Assembly: GCA_011503125.2 (NCBI GenBank)
Contig: WWBZ02000002.1
Location: 1,302,001 to 1,366,000, forward strand
Source: Botryosphaeria dothidea
Lineage: Eukaryota; Ascomycota; Dothideomycetes; Botryosphaeriales; Botryosphaeriaceae
Reading direction: 5' to 3'
DNA: 64,000 nt
This document shows positions 34,001 to 44,418 of the stretch, in pieces (positions within the stretch are counted from its first letter, which is position 1; each line of letters opens with the position of its first letter). The notes beneath the pieces are model-generated. The model did not search any database. It was not told the DNA's origin and saw only the letters and a list, made by a program, of their open reading frames with translations. The position numbers were made by a program, and so were the translations under genes.

Positions 34001-34316
34001 TGGGCTGGGCCTCCTCCCCCCCCAGACTCAACCGCCGCTCCCTGACCAGCGCACCGGCACTGGCAAAACCGAACGAGGCGCCATGTGGTATCTCAGCGGC
34101 CCGCGACCCGCTCTTCAAACCCTGAGGCTTGCGTCTGAATAGCGCGGTTGGCGAGGGGAGGTCAGGCGAGGTAGGGGACAGTTGGGGCGCGTTGGGGTCT
34201 TCGATAGTAGCGTGAGCGTTGAAGCCTTCGCGCAAGCTCGGCGGGGTGATGATGATGTCGGAGTCCGGGATGCGCGGTGGCGACGAGGAGAGCAGGACGA
34301 GCTCACGAGCCGCCAT
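31023..34316 (-). CDS. SLX4: Structure-specific endonuclease scaffold subunit SLX4, 2 exons
   Basis: The coding run is 34316-31023, interrupted by a proposed 45-nt intron at 33027-33071 (GTATGC...TTTCAG) that has no stop and keeps frame, so it could also be translated. With splicing the protein is about 1082 residues. The N-terminus has VLLSSSPPRIPDSD, matching the start of fungal SLX4. Most of the length is Lys/Ser/Pro-rich with nuclear-type basic patches and two AT-hook cores (RGRPRK) about 20 residues apart near residues 805-830. The C-terminal 100 residues carry the conserved SLX1-binding region (PSWYEKMLLYDPIVVEDFT, then WLNGKEIRVG, ending WVVQRWCEENSVCCIYKE). By family knowledge SLX4 binds and activates the SLX1 nuclease to resolve branched DNA in the nucleus. 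The ATG at 34316 is chosen over one 15 codons upstream because it begins the conserved segment. Confidence 0.88.
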   Translation of the reverse strand: MAARELVLLSSSPPRIPDSDIIITPPSLREGFNAHATIEDPNAPQLSPTSPDLPSPTALFRRKPQGLKSGSRAAEIPHGASFGFASAGALVRERRLSLGGEEAQPTRGGDKKDATEEAPKPKKRAQRKAVAADEGEPETKKPRKRNATAEGEGESAPAKKTTKRKKVDTEIHGSASTVLESKVAGKPRKRTMKPALNNSELIKEALSLGTDSTAEVANDGAVKKLQKLKAKANTAQPPTALSADGSISTEPKEAEPQIQKPRKRGTKNAGQDLVSTSKSAAASKATACKPAVRKTSEKTSKHFSRDVSIDTAVVGAQEVQMDVPEQPLDISRAMVRRLSWTPPKDTKSSPDGQSLSNPIETSGSPADALTVSNTKPSFANLLTGFGYSGQASDSPDTAAPRTESGEAFTTRRKLEVCFLLDRKISADFFQLVEKPQSPVEPPVDKSREPSPEKPEKPQKRKPRTITDLATAAYRPVAPPPVPGETIDPKASAFFAPRSGSESLADPATIPIPKGRKGAARSKSPSKKSKSTAKSKKATKTAAEKLLSPETALLKMDRQDLLFGTSSQLTREDSPTFIRDLQKVLQDSEIVGTQIESVETLHIKPAVSGSGLCLVGRRKGLWGAAARDLDDGILREEEKTASEPDVFVEDSLMILPNAQAKAPSPTQAQPAATLFDGDDMTEERRPALPRPGGDAFDVDAGSLPEAPHMPYADVDHNTGDPTVAAAQPSSDYVDIDEYDRRHPPTQQDALTIPSSPVASSLISPEIARRTVLQPLSSRPNIPILTKSVSDITGVRAKSKLTSKAANLAERAPSEAAASPPKRPRGRPRKEVTCQADSIPVKSGRGRPRKSASPQPETSTSRHSVPPAKAATKGKAKSRAAQPSGKAVSSRAEKPTTPRKRKAARDEEWPDIDEIEDSEEEISPSPPRRKKISAASPSLTLSLSQEAPAAESAPAEALAPVSPSRKRKGKNTSHIPKESLEAVCPQITTAVKAAPPSHDPLKPSWYEKMLLYDPIVVEDFTKWLNGKEIRVGVVVPVPKPAKKRGKKKQDEEHDTPSEEESERTEMQELPGWVVQRWCEENSVCCIYKESLWNGRRARY

Positions 34317-35584
34317 GGCGTGGAGGTGGCAGGCGTGCGGGCTGCTGCGGGGGAGGCGCACCCATTGGAGAGACCGTGGGCGAGCAGCGAGTCAGAGGCG
34401 CATGTGAAGGCGACGAGGCGGAAAGCGATGCCGGGTGTTTTGTTTGATGCTGCTTGCTCGACAAGGGAACTGCAGCTCGGCCAACGACGGGTCGCGGTGG
34501 TCTGTGCGGTGGCCCGCCTACGCACGCTCACATGACAGGCGGCATCCAGGGCTTCTCCTCCTCACAACTACGAAGACTTGGCAAACCGGCAACTGCATAC
34601 AGCTCACCATGCAAGCGCATGGGAGAGCCCCAGAGTTCCTCTTCAACCAGCTCATCACATTGTGCATTTCCATGCCCCAAAACGTGCTGTATAATGGGTG
34701 GAAGATGGGAAGATGAATTAGTACGATGATCACACTGTAAGCTCCGCATTTCCATTCGAAAAGAAGATGACTTCGATTCAAGGGAATAGATTTCTATCCA
34801 AGGAAGCCACCTTTTCCACAACGCCATGTAACGACTGGGAAGACCTAGCCCGCAAAACACCCAATCCATGTACAAGAAAGTTCGGAAGACCTGAGCAAAA
34901 CGGGATAATACAAACCAGTATCCAGTACCTATTCTATATGCGACACGTCGTAAACCGGGCTGTGAAACGCTCAACAACAATAGAAAGCCTGGCTGAGAGA
35001 TAAACGAGCAGGCAAGACTAAAATTCATAAAACTTCCGGTGCAAGCTTCCGTGTGCTCGATGGTTGCAGTATATCGAAACACACGGCCTCACCCTAGCGA
35101 TGATGCCGACTATTTCGTACTCATTATATTTGATAGCTCAACACATTTAACGTCTCAGATGCTCTTTTTTCTGTTTGATGCCATGAAAAGAGCTACAAGA
35201 CGTCTTTTGCCGGCCGGGTTTGTTCTGACATCAGTCCCCCGCACCGTGGGCGCAACCCGTTTGACCGTTGGCCGACAAACCCCACCCCTCTCTGATCGAT
35301 CCCGGAAAAAAGCGAGTAGATCATGAAACATGGCCTGATTTGCCGTTTTAACGTGCATGCGAAAATCATCCTCGTCGGCTTGCTCGAAAAGGCTGTTCCC
35401 GTCGGCTGTTTGCTCCAGGATCTCCAGATTTTCCCCGCAGAGCTGTACCGGGATCTTTTTAACGTAACTTTGTCTGCGCATAAAATTCCAAACGAGTCCG
35501 GCTCTTTCTCTTTGTTGACATGAATGGTTATTGCCTACGCATTTCAACATGAGTGTCTTGCAGGCCTCGAGAAAGAAGCCCTTC
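34317..35584. other. Intergenic, no gene seen
   Basis: Divergent promoter region between SLX4 (minus) and the first sugar transporter (plus). The minus-strand open frame 35155-35637 overlaps the transporter's first exon and has no motif. Confidence 0.4.
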
Positions 35585-37553
35585 ATGGGTCTGACAGGTG
35601 GATGGCTCACGTTCTGGATTACCGTGCGCTTGCCCATTCAAAATTCGGATGATTACTAAAATGTGACAGGTTGCTTGTGCTACCGACATGACGTTGTTCG
35701 GTTATGACCAAGGCGTCTTCAGTCCGTACGCTGCTCCTGCTTTCGGAGCGGTTCTCTGATCTCTCAAACAGGCGGCGTCGTAGTAACTCAAGACTTCCTG
35801 GAACTTCACGACCTTGTTGGACCAGGAAGAACAAAGGTTCTCTCAACAGTCACTGCGATCTATGATGTCGGCTGCTTCTTTGGTGCCATCATTGCCTTCA
35901 CCGTTGGTGAAAGGCTCGGCAGGAAGAAGTCGGTCCTGCTGGGAACATCGATCATGGCTGTCGGTGTGCTGATCCAGACAATCTCTTACAGTTTGGCGCA
36001 GATGTTTGTTGGTCGCATCATTCTTGGGTGAGTGGTCCCGGTAGTGTTGAACTTCAAAACTAACCTCCTCAGCCTCGGAAACGGTATCAATACTGCAACG
36101 GCTCCCATCTGGCAGACAGAGACCGCTCAGTTAAAATGGAGGGGTAAGCTTGTTATCCTCGAGATGTGGATGAATATCGCTGGGTTTTGTCTCGTCAACT
36201 GGATCAACTACGGGCTTTCGTTCAGGGGCGGATCAGTCGCATGGCGCTTTCCGTTGGCCTTTCAATTCTTCTTCATCTTCATTCTCTGGGCTACCGTACC
36301 TTGGTTGCCAGAGTCTCCGCGGTAAGTGTTATGCAGCTCACGTGTGAGCAGCGCTTGCTGATTTCTTCAAGTTGGCTCATTGCAAACGACCACAAGGAAG
36401 AGGCGCAGTTCATCTTGGCATGTCTGGAAGCGAAGCAGACAGATGACCCTTACGTAATAACGCAGATGCACACTATAGAGTATAGTGTTCAGTACGAACG
36501 CGAGCATGCCACGAGGTGGAGAGAGCTCGTCCGTGGCCGCAACATCGGATCAACGAAAACCGTTCGTCGCCTCCTTCTCGGTGCCGGTACTCAATTCATG
36601 CAACAGTTTGAAGGGATTAATATAATGAGCTACTACCTCCCCACCGTTCTCATTGAGTCCGTTGGACTGTCAAACTCAATGGCCCGTCTGCTGACAGCTT
36701 GCAACGCCAGCTCCTATTTTGTCTTTTCGGGCGTGGCCGTGCCTATGGTAGAAAGATGGGGCCGGCGCGGCTTAATGCTTCTGTCAACTGCTGGACAATT
36801 TTTGTCTTTCTTGGTCATCACCATACTCCTTTACTTTTCTGAGAATAGCCCCAACGGTGGGACTTTTGGAAAAGCTTCCATCGCATTCTTCTTCCTTTAC
36901 TACATTGCCTTCGGAATGGGTATGCTCGGCGTTCCATGGTGAGAGGGTCTACCATTATTTGACTGATTGAGAAGCTAACAAGTTGGAGGCTATTCCCGAC
37001 CGAAGTGAACAGCCTGCCCATGAGGACCAAAGGAGCGGCAGTTGCAACGGCGACAAACTGGTGAGCGCGGTTCTGCAAAGAAACATGTCCCAACCGAAGC
37101 TCATACAAATCTTCAGGATTACAAACTTCGTCATTGTTGAGATCACCCCCATCGGTATTCAGAATCTTGGTTGGCGTTTTTGGATTGTATGGACCGTTTT
37201 CAATGCCGTATTCCTACCCGTAATCTACTTCGTATATCCTGAAACGGGTGAGTACATCAAGAAGAAAGCCTGAAACATGGCACGAGAGTAAAGCTAATGA
37301 GCAATTAGCCAACCGTAGCCTTGAAGATCTGGATGCTTACTACCGGACCAACCCTCCACTTATCGTTACGAGAAGTCCGGAGGCGATATCAAAGAAACGA
37401 CCCGTGCGGTTCTTGGAGCAGGAAAATGCTGAGCTCCACAAGGCCGAGGCTGAACTGGCAAGGCAGCACGTGGCAGTTGACGTTGACAAGGTAGAACGAC
37501 CGAAGTTGAAGGTCCAGGGCTCACTACAGAAGGGTGCCGCATGCGATGGTTAG
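35585..37553 (+). CDS. MFS sugar transporter, 8 exons
   Basis: Proposed exons are 35585-35623, 35670-35721, 35772-36027, 36073-36321, 36372-36938, 36989-37060, 37117-37247 and 37309-37553; all phases close, giving about 536 residues with 45-56-nt introns. It is a 12-helix sugar porter. Motifs in order are GGWLTFWITVACATDM, LFGYDQGVF, GERLGRKK (loop 2-3), PESPRWLI, QQFEGINIMSYYLP, ERWGRRG, GVPWLFPTEVNSLPMRTKG and YPETANRSLEDLD. The PESPR and PETxxxSLE signatures are diagnostic of the sugar porter family. It acts in the plasma membrane by proton-coupled uptake of a hexose or related sugar; the exact substrate cannot be read from sequence. The next gene is a second sugar transporter in tail-to-tail orientation. 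Confidence 0.9.
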
Positions 37554-37866
37554 CGCCGAACATCCTTCCTAGTAAGATGCCCGAGAGAGTTCTGATAAAC
37601 ACTACTATGGGGAGTGGAAGTCTTGATCTCGACGTGCGTTAGTCCATAATCAGCGAAGTTATTCACAGACTAATTTCATATCATTCCAAAAAGATGTGTC
37701 GCTACGCATACACAGCATGCGTATGGTAATGCAATGGATTTCATTCGGCATTGTAACTAACATAGATATGGATACCAAGTACCCTCACTGCCTATAAATG
37801 GTAGAGAACCCCGAATTCCAATACATGGACATATATCTCGTCATTATCATCCTCCTCTCGAGCCCG
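37554..37866. other. Convergent intergenic region
   Basis: Common 3' region of two convergent transporter genes. AT-rich, no gene. Confidence 0.5.
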
Positions 37867-39537
37867 TTAAATCCTCTCCACCCGCTCCAAAGCACCCTTC
37901 TCCATCGCCGCAGCCGCCGCTTCTGGATCTTCAAGGGCATGCGGGATGACCTGGTCACCGAATAGCTCGTCCATCTGCTCCAAAGTCTTGCCCTTGGTCT
38001 CCGGGAAGAAGAAGATGTAGCACAGCGTAGCGATGATGCCGAAGACGAAGAAGACGTAGAAGTAGCGGAAGCCGATGTTGGTCAGCGCCTTCGGACTGAT
38101 CTGCGCGAAGACTAGGTTGATGGTCCAGTTCGTGAATGTAGACAGCGAGTTACCTTTTGCGCGGATATCGACGGGGAAGATCTCGGCAGGGTAGGTCCAC
38201 GAGATGATACCTGTGTATTTCGGCATTAGTTGGGTATGAGGTGAAGGATGGGAGGGGGAACGCACCGGTAGGAGTGTAGAACAGACTGAACACAAAGTTC
38301 ATAGCGACCATCGCCCGGAGCTGGTTCTGCCCAGCGCCTGACATGTGCTGCGACATGGCCGCGTTGGCGACGAGGGCGAGCGCGCAGCCCGCCGCGCTGA
38401 CAATCAGCGGCTTGACACGACCGATCCTGTCAACCGCCCACAGGCCAATGGTGCAGTAGACAATCGACAGCGCACCCGAGATGCCAATGATCATCAACGA
38501 CTCCTGCGTGCCGATGCCGAGCTGCTTGTAGATAGCGGGTCCGTAGTAGTTGATGACGTTGATTCCGGAGAGGGGGCCGAAGGCCTGGACGCCGCATCCG
38601 AGCAGCAGGCGGCGGCGCCACGACGGCTTCTTGAAGATGGAGAACCAGGTGATCTCGTTGGTGGCGCGGTCGGCGGCGATGACGTCGCGGATCTCGCGGA
38701 ACTCGAGCTCGATGTACTCGTCGTTGGTGCCGTCGCCGTGCAGTTTCTTGAGCGCGGCGAGCGCTTCGTCGGGGCGGTCGCGCTCCATGAGCCACCGGGG
38801 AGACTCTTGCAGAAACCAGATGCCGCCCATAAGGACCAGTGCCGGTAGGCACTGGAAGGCGAGAGGGAAGCGCCCTGTCTGGCTGTCAGCGTTCTGCTTT
38901 CTCGTCGAGTGACGTTGAGGGAGGACGAACATTGGAACTGGTTGTCGACGAAAGAGCAACCGTAACCCAGCCATTGTGCGACGAGGAAACCCCAACTGAG
39001 GAACCACTGGAGCAGACCAGAGAGGACACCACGATATTTCGGCTCGGAGATCTCGCCCGCATACATAGGGATCGTGGAGGTGAGCATGCCGACGGCAACA
39101 CCAGCAATGAAGCGTCCGATAATTAGCATAGCCATGCTGACGGCACCTCCCTGGAGAGCGCAGCCAATAGCAGCGATGACTGAGCCGACGAAGATAGTCT
39201 TCTTACGTCCGAGTTTGTCACCTGGCTCCTTGTTAGCAGTGAGCACACTTCAACGACTTACTAGGACTTACCAGTCACGAAATTGATCATGGTTCCGAGA
39301 ATCGCACCTCCTTGGAAGGAAGAAACAATTCCGCCTTCAGTGTCATCATTGGGACTTTCGAAGTAGTCGACAAAATGCGGCTGTGCAATGGTCGAAGTGA
39401 TGATACCACTGTCGAAACCAAAAAGAAATCTGCGAATTTGTTTCAGCAAAGTGTGAATCGACGTTAGGCTCGAGGAATCTGACGAACCCTCCGATAGCCA
39501 AGAAGGCTCCAGAAGCGATGGTGTATGCTCTACCCAT
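37867..39537 (-). CDS. MFS sugar transporter, 5 exons
   Basis: Exons on the minus strand are 39537-39488, 39429-39272, 39221-38931, 38874-38266 and 38210-37867, with introns of 50-58 nt and matching phases, giving about 483 residues. Sugar porter motifs in order are AIGGFLFGFDSGII, GDKLGRKK, QESPRWLMERDRPDEA, GPLSGINVINYYGP, DRIGRVKP, WTYPAEIFPVDIRAKG and FPETKGKTLEQMDELF. The acceptor at 38875 was chosen because it yields the family-typical QWRFPLAFQ. The promoter region is shared with the divergent GH78 rhamnosidase gene, which suggests joint regulation and a role in taking up the sugar that enzyme releases. That substrate link is inference. Confidence 0.9.
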
Positions 39538-40091
39538 CGTGAGGTGTCGTTACTGCAGTGGTCGACAGTCTCCTGCAGGTGAGACAAACGGCTTTATACA
39601 GGCGGCCTGTTTCAGTAAAAGAGACAGGCCGCTCCATGGCGCGGCAGGAGTCAAGCGTGCGGCAGATGCCATGGCGGCCTGAGCCGTTCGAACATGAGCT
39701 CCAGATGCGGAGGTTGCGCCTGCTAGGGTCAAGTGGCGCGCCCCGTGGGGAGAGCCAAGTATGACGGCCGCGTTGCGGAGAGGCCGTCTGGAATTGCCGA
39801 CGAATGCTAACGGCTGGATTCGGGAAAGCCGCACCCTCGATTCGGACGACTTGGACCGAAGCTCCCGAGCCGCCCCTTCTATTGGACCATCTGACCCGCT
39901 CCCTCGGGGTGCATTCGCTCCGAGATGGATCCACCCCGAAAACGGCCACCTCGATTCATGCTCGCGCTACCCTGGCCGGAATCCGAGTGTCCGACTCTAC
40001 TGGTCATCTATATGACCACCGCTTCACGTCCTCCAATCCTGACCATATTGAGGCGTTTCTAAGGTGCGTCCATCTCCAGCCACAGCAAAAA
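39538..40091. promoter_or_regulatory. Shared divergent promoter of sugar transporter and rhamnosidase
   Basis: About 550 bp separate the two divergent start codons. One GTGGGG (39745-39750) matches the SYGGRG consensus of the carbon catabolite repressor CreA. A single match has little weight. No other site is claimed. An open frame reaches upstream of the chosen rhamnosidase start to 39804 but has no family resemblance. Confidence 0.4.
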
Positions 40092-42958
40092 ATGGAGGTC
40101 ACACGCTGCGGCATTCACGGCTTCCATGAGACCCTCGGCATCGATGTTGATGAGCTCCGCTTTTGGTGGATTTTGACCGCCCAGGGAGAGCACACCGTCC
40201 AGTCCGCATATCAGGTAATCTGGACTATCTCGAGGAATGCGGCTGAGGCAAGTGAGACTCCCGCCTCGCAGGTGGTCTGGAGCACAGGGAAAGTCCAGAG
40301 CGACGCGCAAAGGGATGTACTCTGCAAACCCGAAGGCGGATTCCGATCGACTTGCAACTACTTCTGGAAAGTGCTTGTATGGGATCAGGATGGAAAATGC
40401 AGTCATGGTCCAATCCAACACTTCTTCACCGCGTACCCCCGCTCCCGCCTCCTGCCTCCCCTCAGCATGAACCAGACCTACATGCCCCACACCGCGCTTA
40501 TTTTCAGAACTTGGTTTGAAAACATCGAAGACAAGTGGAAGCCATGGTGGATAGGCGATGGAGGAGACAAGCCACTGTACCTTCGCAGGTCCTTTACATT
40601 GGAGGAGAAGCCCGCTCAGGTCATCGTCTTCGCCTCGGGACTTGGGCACTTCAACTTCTCTGTGAATGGTGCATCGCCTTCAAACCACAGACTTGACCCT
40701 GGCTGGACAAACTACCACCGGCGCGTCCAGTTTGTTGCTTATGATGTGACCTCTCAGATCACCCAGGGTGAGAATGTGGTGGGAGCCCATGTTGGCAACG
40801 GCTTCTATGCCGGAGATAAAGGAGACCGCTTTTTCTGGCCAATGTACGAGGACAACACCTGTATGTTTCTTTTTTCTATCCCCTCACCTACCCACCAAAG
40901 CTCACCGGCTCTCAGATGTGCGTTACGGAAATGAGCTTTGCTTCTTTGCCGAAGTCCACGTCCTCTACGAAGACGGCCGCCACGACGTCATCATCTCCGA
41001 CAACACATGGCGCGTACGCAAGAGCGCCACCACGCTGGCGAATATCTACGCTTCCGAAACACACGACCGAAGGCTCTATCCGGTGGGCTGGGATGCTTCC
41101 GGGTTCGATGATAGTCAGTGGTCGGCGGCGAAGGGCCTCACCGGCCCGCGCGGATTCCTCAGCTACCAAAGCCAACCTCCTGTCACGCTTCACGAGACTT
41201 TCGAACCGGTCAAAGTCCACAGCCCTCGCCCCGGCGTGGTTTGTTATGATCTTGGACAGAATGCGTCAACAATGGTAAAGGTTGTGGCTGAAGGGACCGC
41301 TGGCTCCGAGATCATCGTCCGGTACGGTGAGACGGCATACGAAGACGGAACTGTCAAGATGCCGGATCCTCTCTTCAAAGAGTTCGAAACGCACGTCTAC
41401 TCGAAATTCTACCTCGCCGGGACAGGAAAGCCGGAGACGTGGGAGCCCGAATTCAGCTTCACAAGCGCACGGTATATTCAAGTGGACGGCGTTGCGCTGG
41501 AAGAGGGTCAGGGGTTCCCAATCATCCATTCTGCCGTCGGACAGCACGTCTCATCCGCCGCCAGACGCCTGGGCGACATGAAGACCGACAAAGAAGACGT
41601 CAACGCGTTGATCAATGCCTGCAAATGGTCCTTCGCGAGCAACCTCTTCAGCTACCACACCGACTGCCCTCAAATCGAGAAGTTCGGCTGGCTGGAGGTG
41701 ACACACCTGCTGGTGCCGTCGACCCAATACATCCGCGACCTCGAAGCGCTCCACACCAAGATCCTCGACGACATACTCGACGCCCAAGAACCCCACGGGC
41801 TCGTCCCCACCATGGCCCCAGAAATCCGCTACATGTGCGGTAAGCAATCGCCGCTCCCCATCCCTCCCGCAACCCTCCCCCCACTAACCTCCCCAACCCC
41901 AAGGCCCCCTCCACGACACCATCACCTGGGGCTGCGCCCTCATCTTCATCCCCGACCTCCTCCGCCACTACTACGGCACCACCCACGCAATCCCCAAAAT
42001 GTACGCCGCAGGCACCGCCTACCTGCGCTACCTCCGCACGCGCGAGCGCGCCGGCGGCCTGATCGAGCACGGCCTGGGCGACTGGGGCCGCGGCATCGCG
42101 CACGGCAACAACCAAGCCAACATCGAAACCGCCATCTATCACTCCTGCCTCGCGCGCATGGCGCGCTTCGCCGCCATCCTCAACCTCCCGGCCGACCGCG
42201 CGCACTGGACGGCCGAAGCGGAGAGGGTGCGGGGCGTCTACAACGAGCGCCTGCTCGTGCGCAGAGAGGAGTCGGCGTACCCCTACGCCCACTACACCAG
42301 CCGCGACGAGCCAGGCGCGCGCGACCGCGACGCCGTCGCGCAGGCGTTCGCGCTGCAGTTCGGCCTGGTCCCGGACGAGTGCGTCGACGATGTGCGGCGG
42401 GCCTTCCTGGAGGACGTCGGCGACGGGCGCATCCGGTCGGGCGAGATCGGGCTGAAGTACCTGTTCAACACGCTGGAGGACCTGCGGCGGCCGGATTTGG
42501 TGCTCCAGATGGCGCGGCAGGAGGAGCATCCGTCGTATATGCGGTTCTTGAGGCGCGGCGAGACGACCCTGTTGGAGTTTTGGCAGGATGAGTGCAGGAG
42601 TAAGTGCCATGACATGTTGGGGACGATCTTTGAGTGGTTTTATGGCGGCGTGTTGGGGGTCAAGACGACGGGGGAGGCGTATCGGACGTGGGACTTGTGG
42701 CCGCCGTATGAGAGCGAGTTTGGGAGGGTGGAGGGGACGGTTGAGACGCCGTATGGGCTCATTGCGGTGAAGTATAAGAGAAGGGATGGAGAGAAGGTGG
42801 CGCTCAACGTGACGGTGCCGACTGGAACTATTGCTACGGTCAGGCTGCCTGGGGAAGATGTGGGGGTGACTGTGGAGCGTGAAGGTGGCGTGCAAAGATC
42901 CCTGAGGGGCGGTAAAGTGGAGCTTCGCCAAGGAACATACAGTGTGATGATAAACTAG
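40092..42958 (+). CDS. GH78 alpha-L-rhamnosidase, 3 exons
   Basis: Exons are 40092-40860, 40916-41839 and 41904-42958 with introns of 55 and 64 nt; the protein is about 915 residues, the length of multi-domain GH78 enzymes. Order of domains: N-terminal Ig-like segment with the family start ETLGIDVDELRFWW, beta-sandwich segments (SGLGHFNFSVNG, NVVGAHVGNGFYAG), the (alpha/alpha)6 barrel with YHTDCPQIEKFGWLEVTHL, GLVPTMAPE, HDTITWGCALIFIPD and GLGDWGRG, then a C-terminal beta-sandwich. Acidic residues in the EKFGW and GDWG regions are where GH78 places its catalytic groups. I see no signal peptide at the chosen ATG, so the enzyme may be intracellular and act on imported rhamnosides; a missed upstream exon could change that. 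It shares a promoter with a sugar transporter. Confidence 0.9.
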
Positions 42959-43215
42959 CGAGGTGAAAGAGTTGAAGCCCTGGAAAATCTTTCCCAGATC
43001 CCGTAGCTATGGAGGATCCTACTAAGTTTGCAGCGCTTGTTTGATACGTCAAGCTCCCAATTGTTGCTCATGAAAGAATCTCAAACTCAATTTTGATTCA
43101 ATGAACCTCCTTACAGCACACGATCGTACTGTAGTATTGTGTCCCTCATTATACATGGAAATATGTGGATGGATTACAAAGGAAATCAGGGGTATCGATG
43201 GAGAAGCTGGCACGC

Positions 43216-44418
43216 TCACCAATGGAGCGGCGTCTCGTCGGAAGCACCATCCGGCTTGGTCGGGTACATGCTCTCATCCTTGCTCGAGTTTCTGCTGGAG
43301 CGGCCATTGTGATGAGTATGCCCCTGGACATCCGCAGCATTCGAGACCTCGACCTTGTACTCGCGCTTCTGATGTATGTGGCCCAGCTCTTCCAGGGCGT
43401 GCTCCATGCCGTGCCCCTTCTTCTGAGCCGAGACCTCGGCGTAGTTGTCGGCGACGCCGAACTCGCGGCGGCTGCGTACCAGGTCCGAGCTGTCGCCCGC
43501 GTTGATGTTGAGCTCGCGCACGGCTTCCTGGGAGATACGCCGGATGAGGTTGGCCATGGACAGCTCGATCTTGAGCTTGACCGTGTAGGCGACCGGGTGG
43601 AATTGCAGGAACACGGCTCCGTTTTTCAGGAACATGGTACCGATGATGAGGAGCTGGGCGTGTGTTAGTGGAGAAAATCGAACAAGGAGTCAGCTTCAAC
43701 TTACGTCCATGCCGACAGAGATCAAGGCGATGCGAGTGTTAAAAGCAGCCAGCTTGTTGTACTTCTGGAGACCGTTGGCGATGAGCCTCTTCTTCACTTG
43801 CGTAATGAAGAAGAAGTTAAGAACGGCATCGTTGGCACCTATCAAGATTTTGGTGATCTATTATCCGTAAGCTGATGCGCAACGGGCCACTGTAGATCTG
43901 ATTATACCTTGTCCCAGATGTTGTTGACTCTCACATACGTGTCGTTGATTCCCAGATGGCCGGGAATGAAGATGCAGAAGACAGAAATGTTGATGCAGGT
44001 AATGAAGCAGATTGTCGTGATGCGAATCTTCTTCAGTAGCGATTTATCGGTTGTGATGATAGCAATACGGTTGATGATGATCTGGAGGATGAACTGGATC
44101 TGGACAACCCAAAGGACAACTGGTTGGCGGTCAGCGAGATAGTAGTTCCGTGAAGAATGGCGAGCAGCGCTTACCGATGGAGAAGTATGTGCCAAAGGCT
44201 GACTTGATGTAGCCTAGCAGGAATAGCCAAGCAATAATGGCCATGGCGAGGTTGACAGCCAGCTCAGACCAGACCATCCACACGAACAGACTACGCACTG
44301 GATTGCGCATAGAGCTCGTGACTTTGTACGCGTCCCATGTTGTCAGGTAGCCAAACCCAAGCGTGAACCCCGCCGCAATGCACGAGATCTTGATGTCAGT
44401 TTGCGATGCCTCCGCCAT
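43216..44418 (-). CDS. Fungal multi-pass integral membrane protein, 4 exons
   Basis: Exons are 44418-44175, 44119-43908, 43857-43705 and 43653-43216, with introns of 50-55 nt, giving about 348 residues. About seven hydrophobic helices can be seen, including IAAGFTLGFGYLTTW, LAVNLAMAIIAWLFLLGYI, IQFILQIIINRIAII and ICFITCINISVFCIF. A hydrophilic C-terminus with many His and Ser follows. It looks like the 7-TM membrane proteins that fungi carry in many copies. No substrate or signal is known. It lies tail-to-tail with the rhamnosidase gene, with only about 260 bp between them. Confidence 0.75.

Noticed and set aside
35155..35637. 160-codon minus-strand frame upstream of the first sugar transporter
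   Set aside because: It overlaps the transporter's first exon, has no motif, and no start context or neighbour supports it.
39804..40091. N-terminal extension of the rhamnosidase frame
   Set aside because: The added 96 residues do not resemble GH78 N-termini or a signal peptide, and the family start begins at the ATG at 40092.
41648..42931. 427-codon minus-strand open frame opposite the rhamnosidase
   Set aside because: No motif; it exists because the GC-rich GH78 gene rarely gives stops in that frame.
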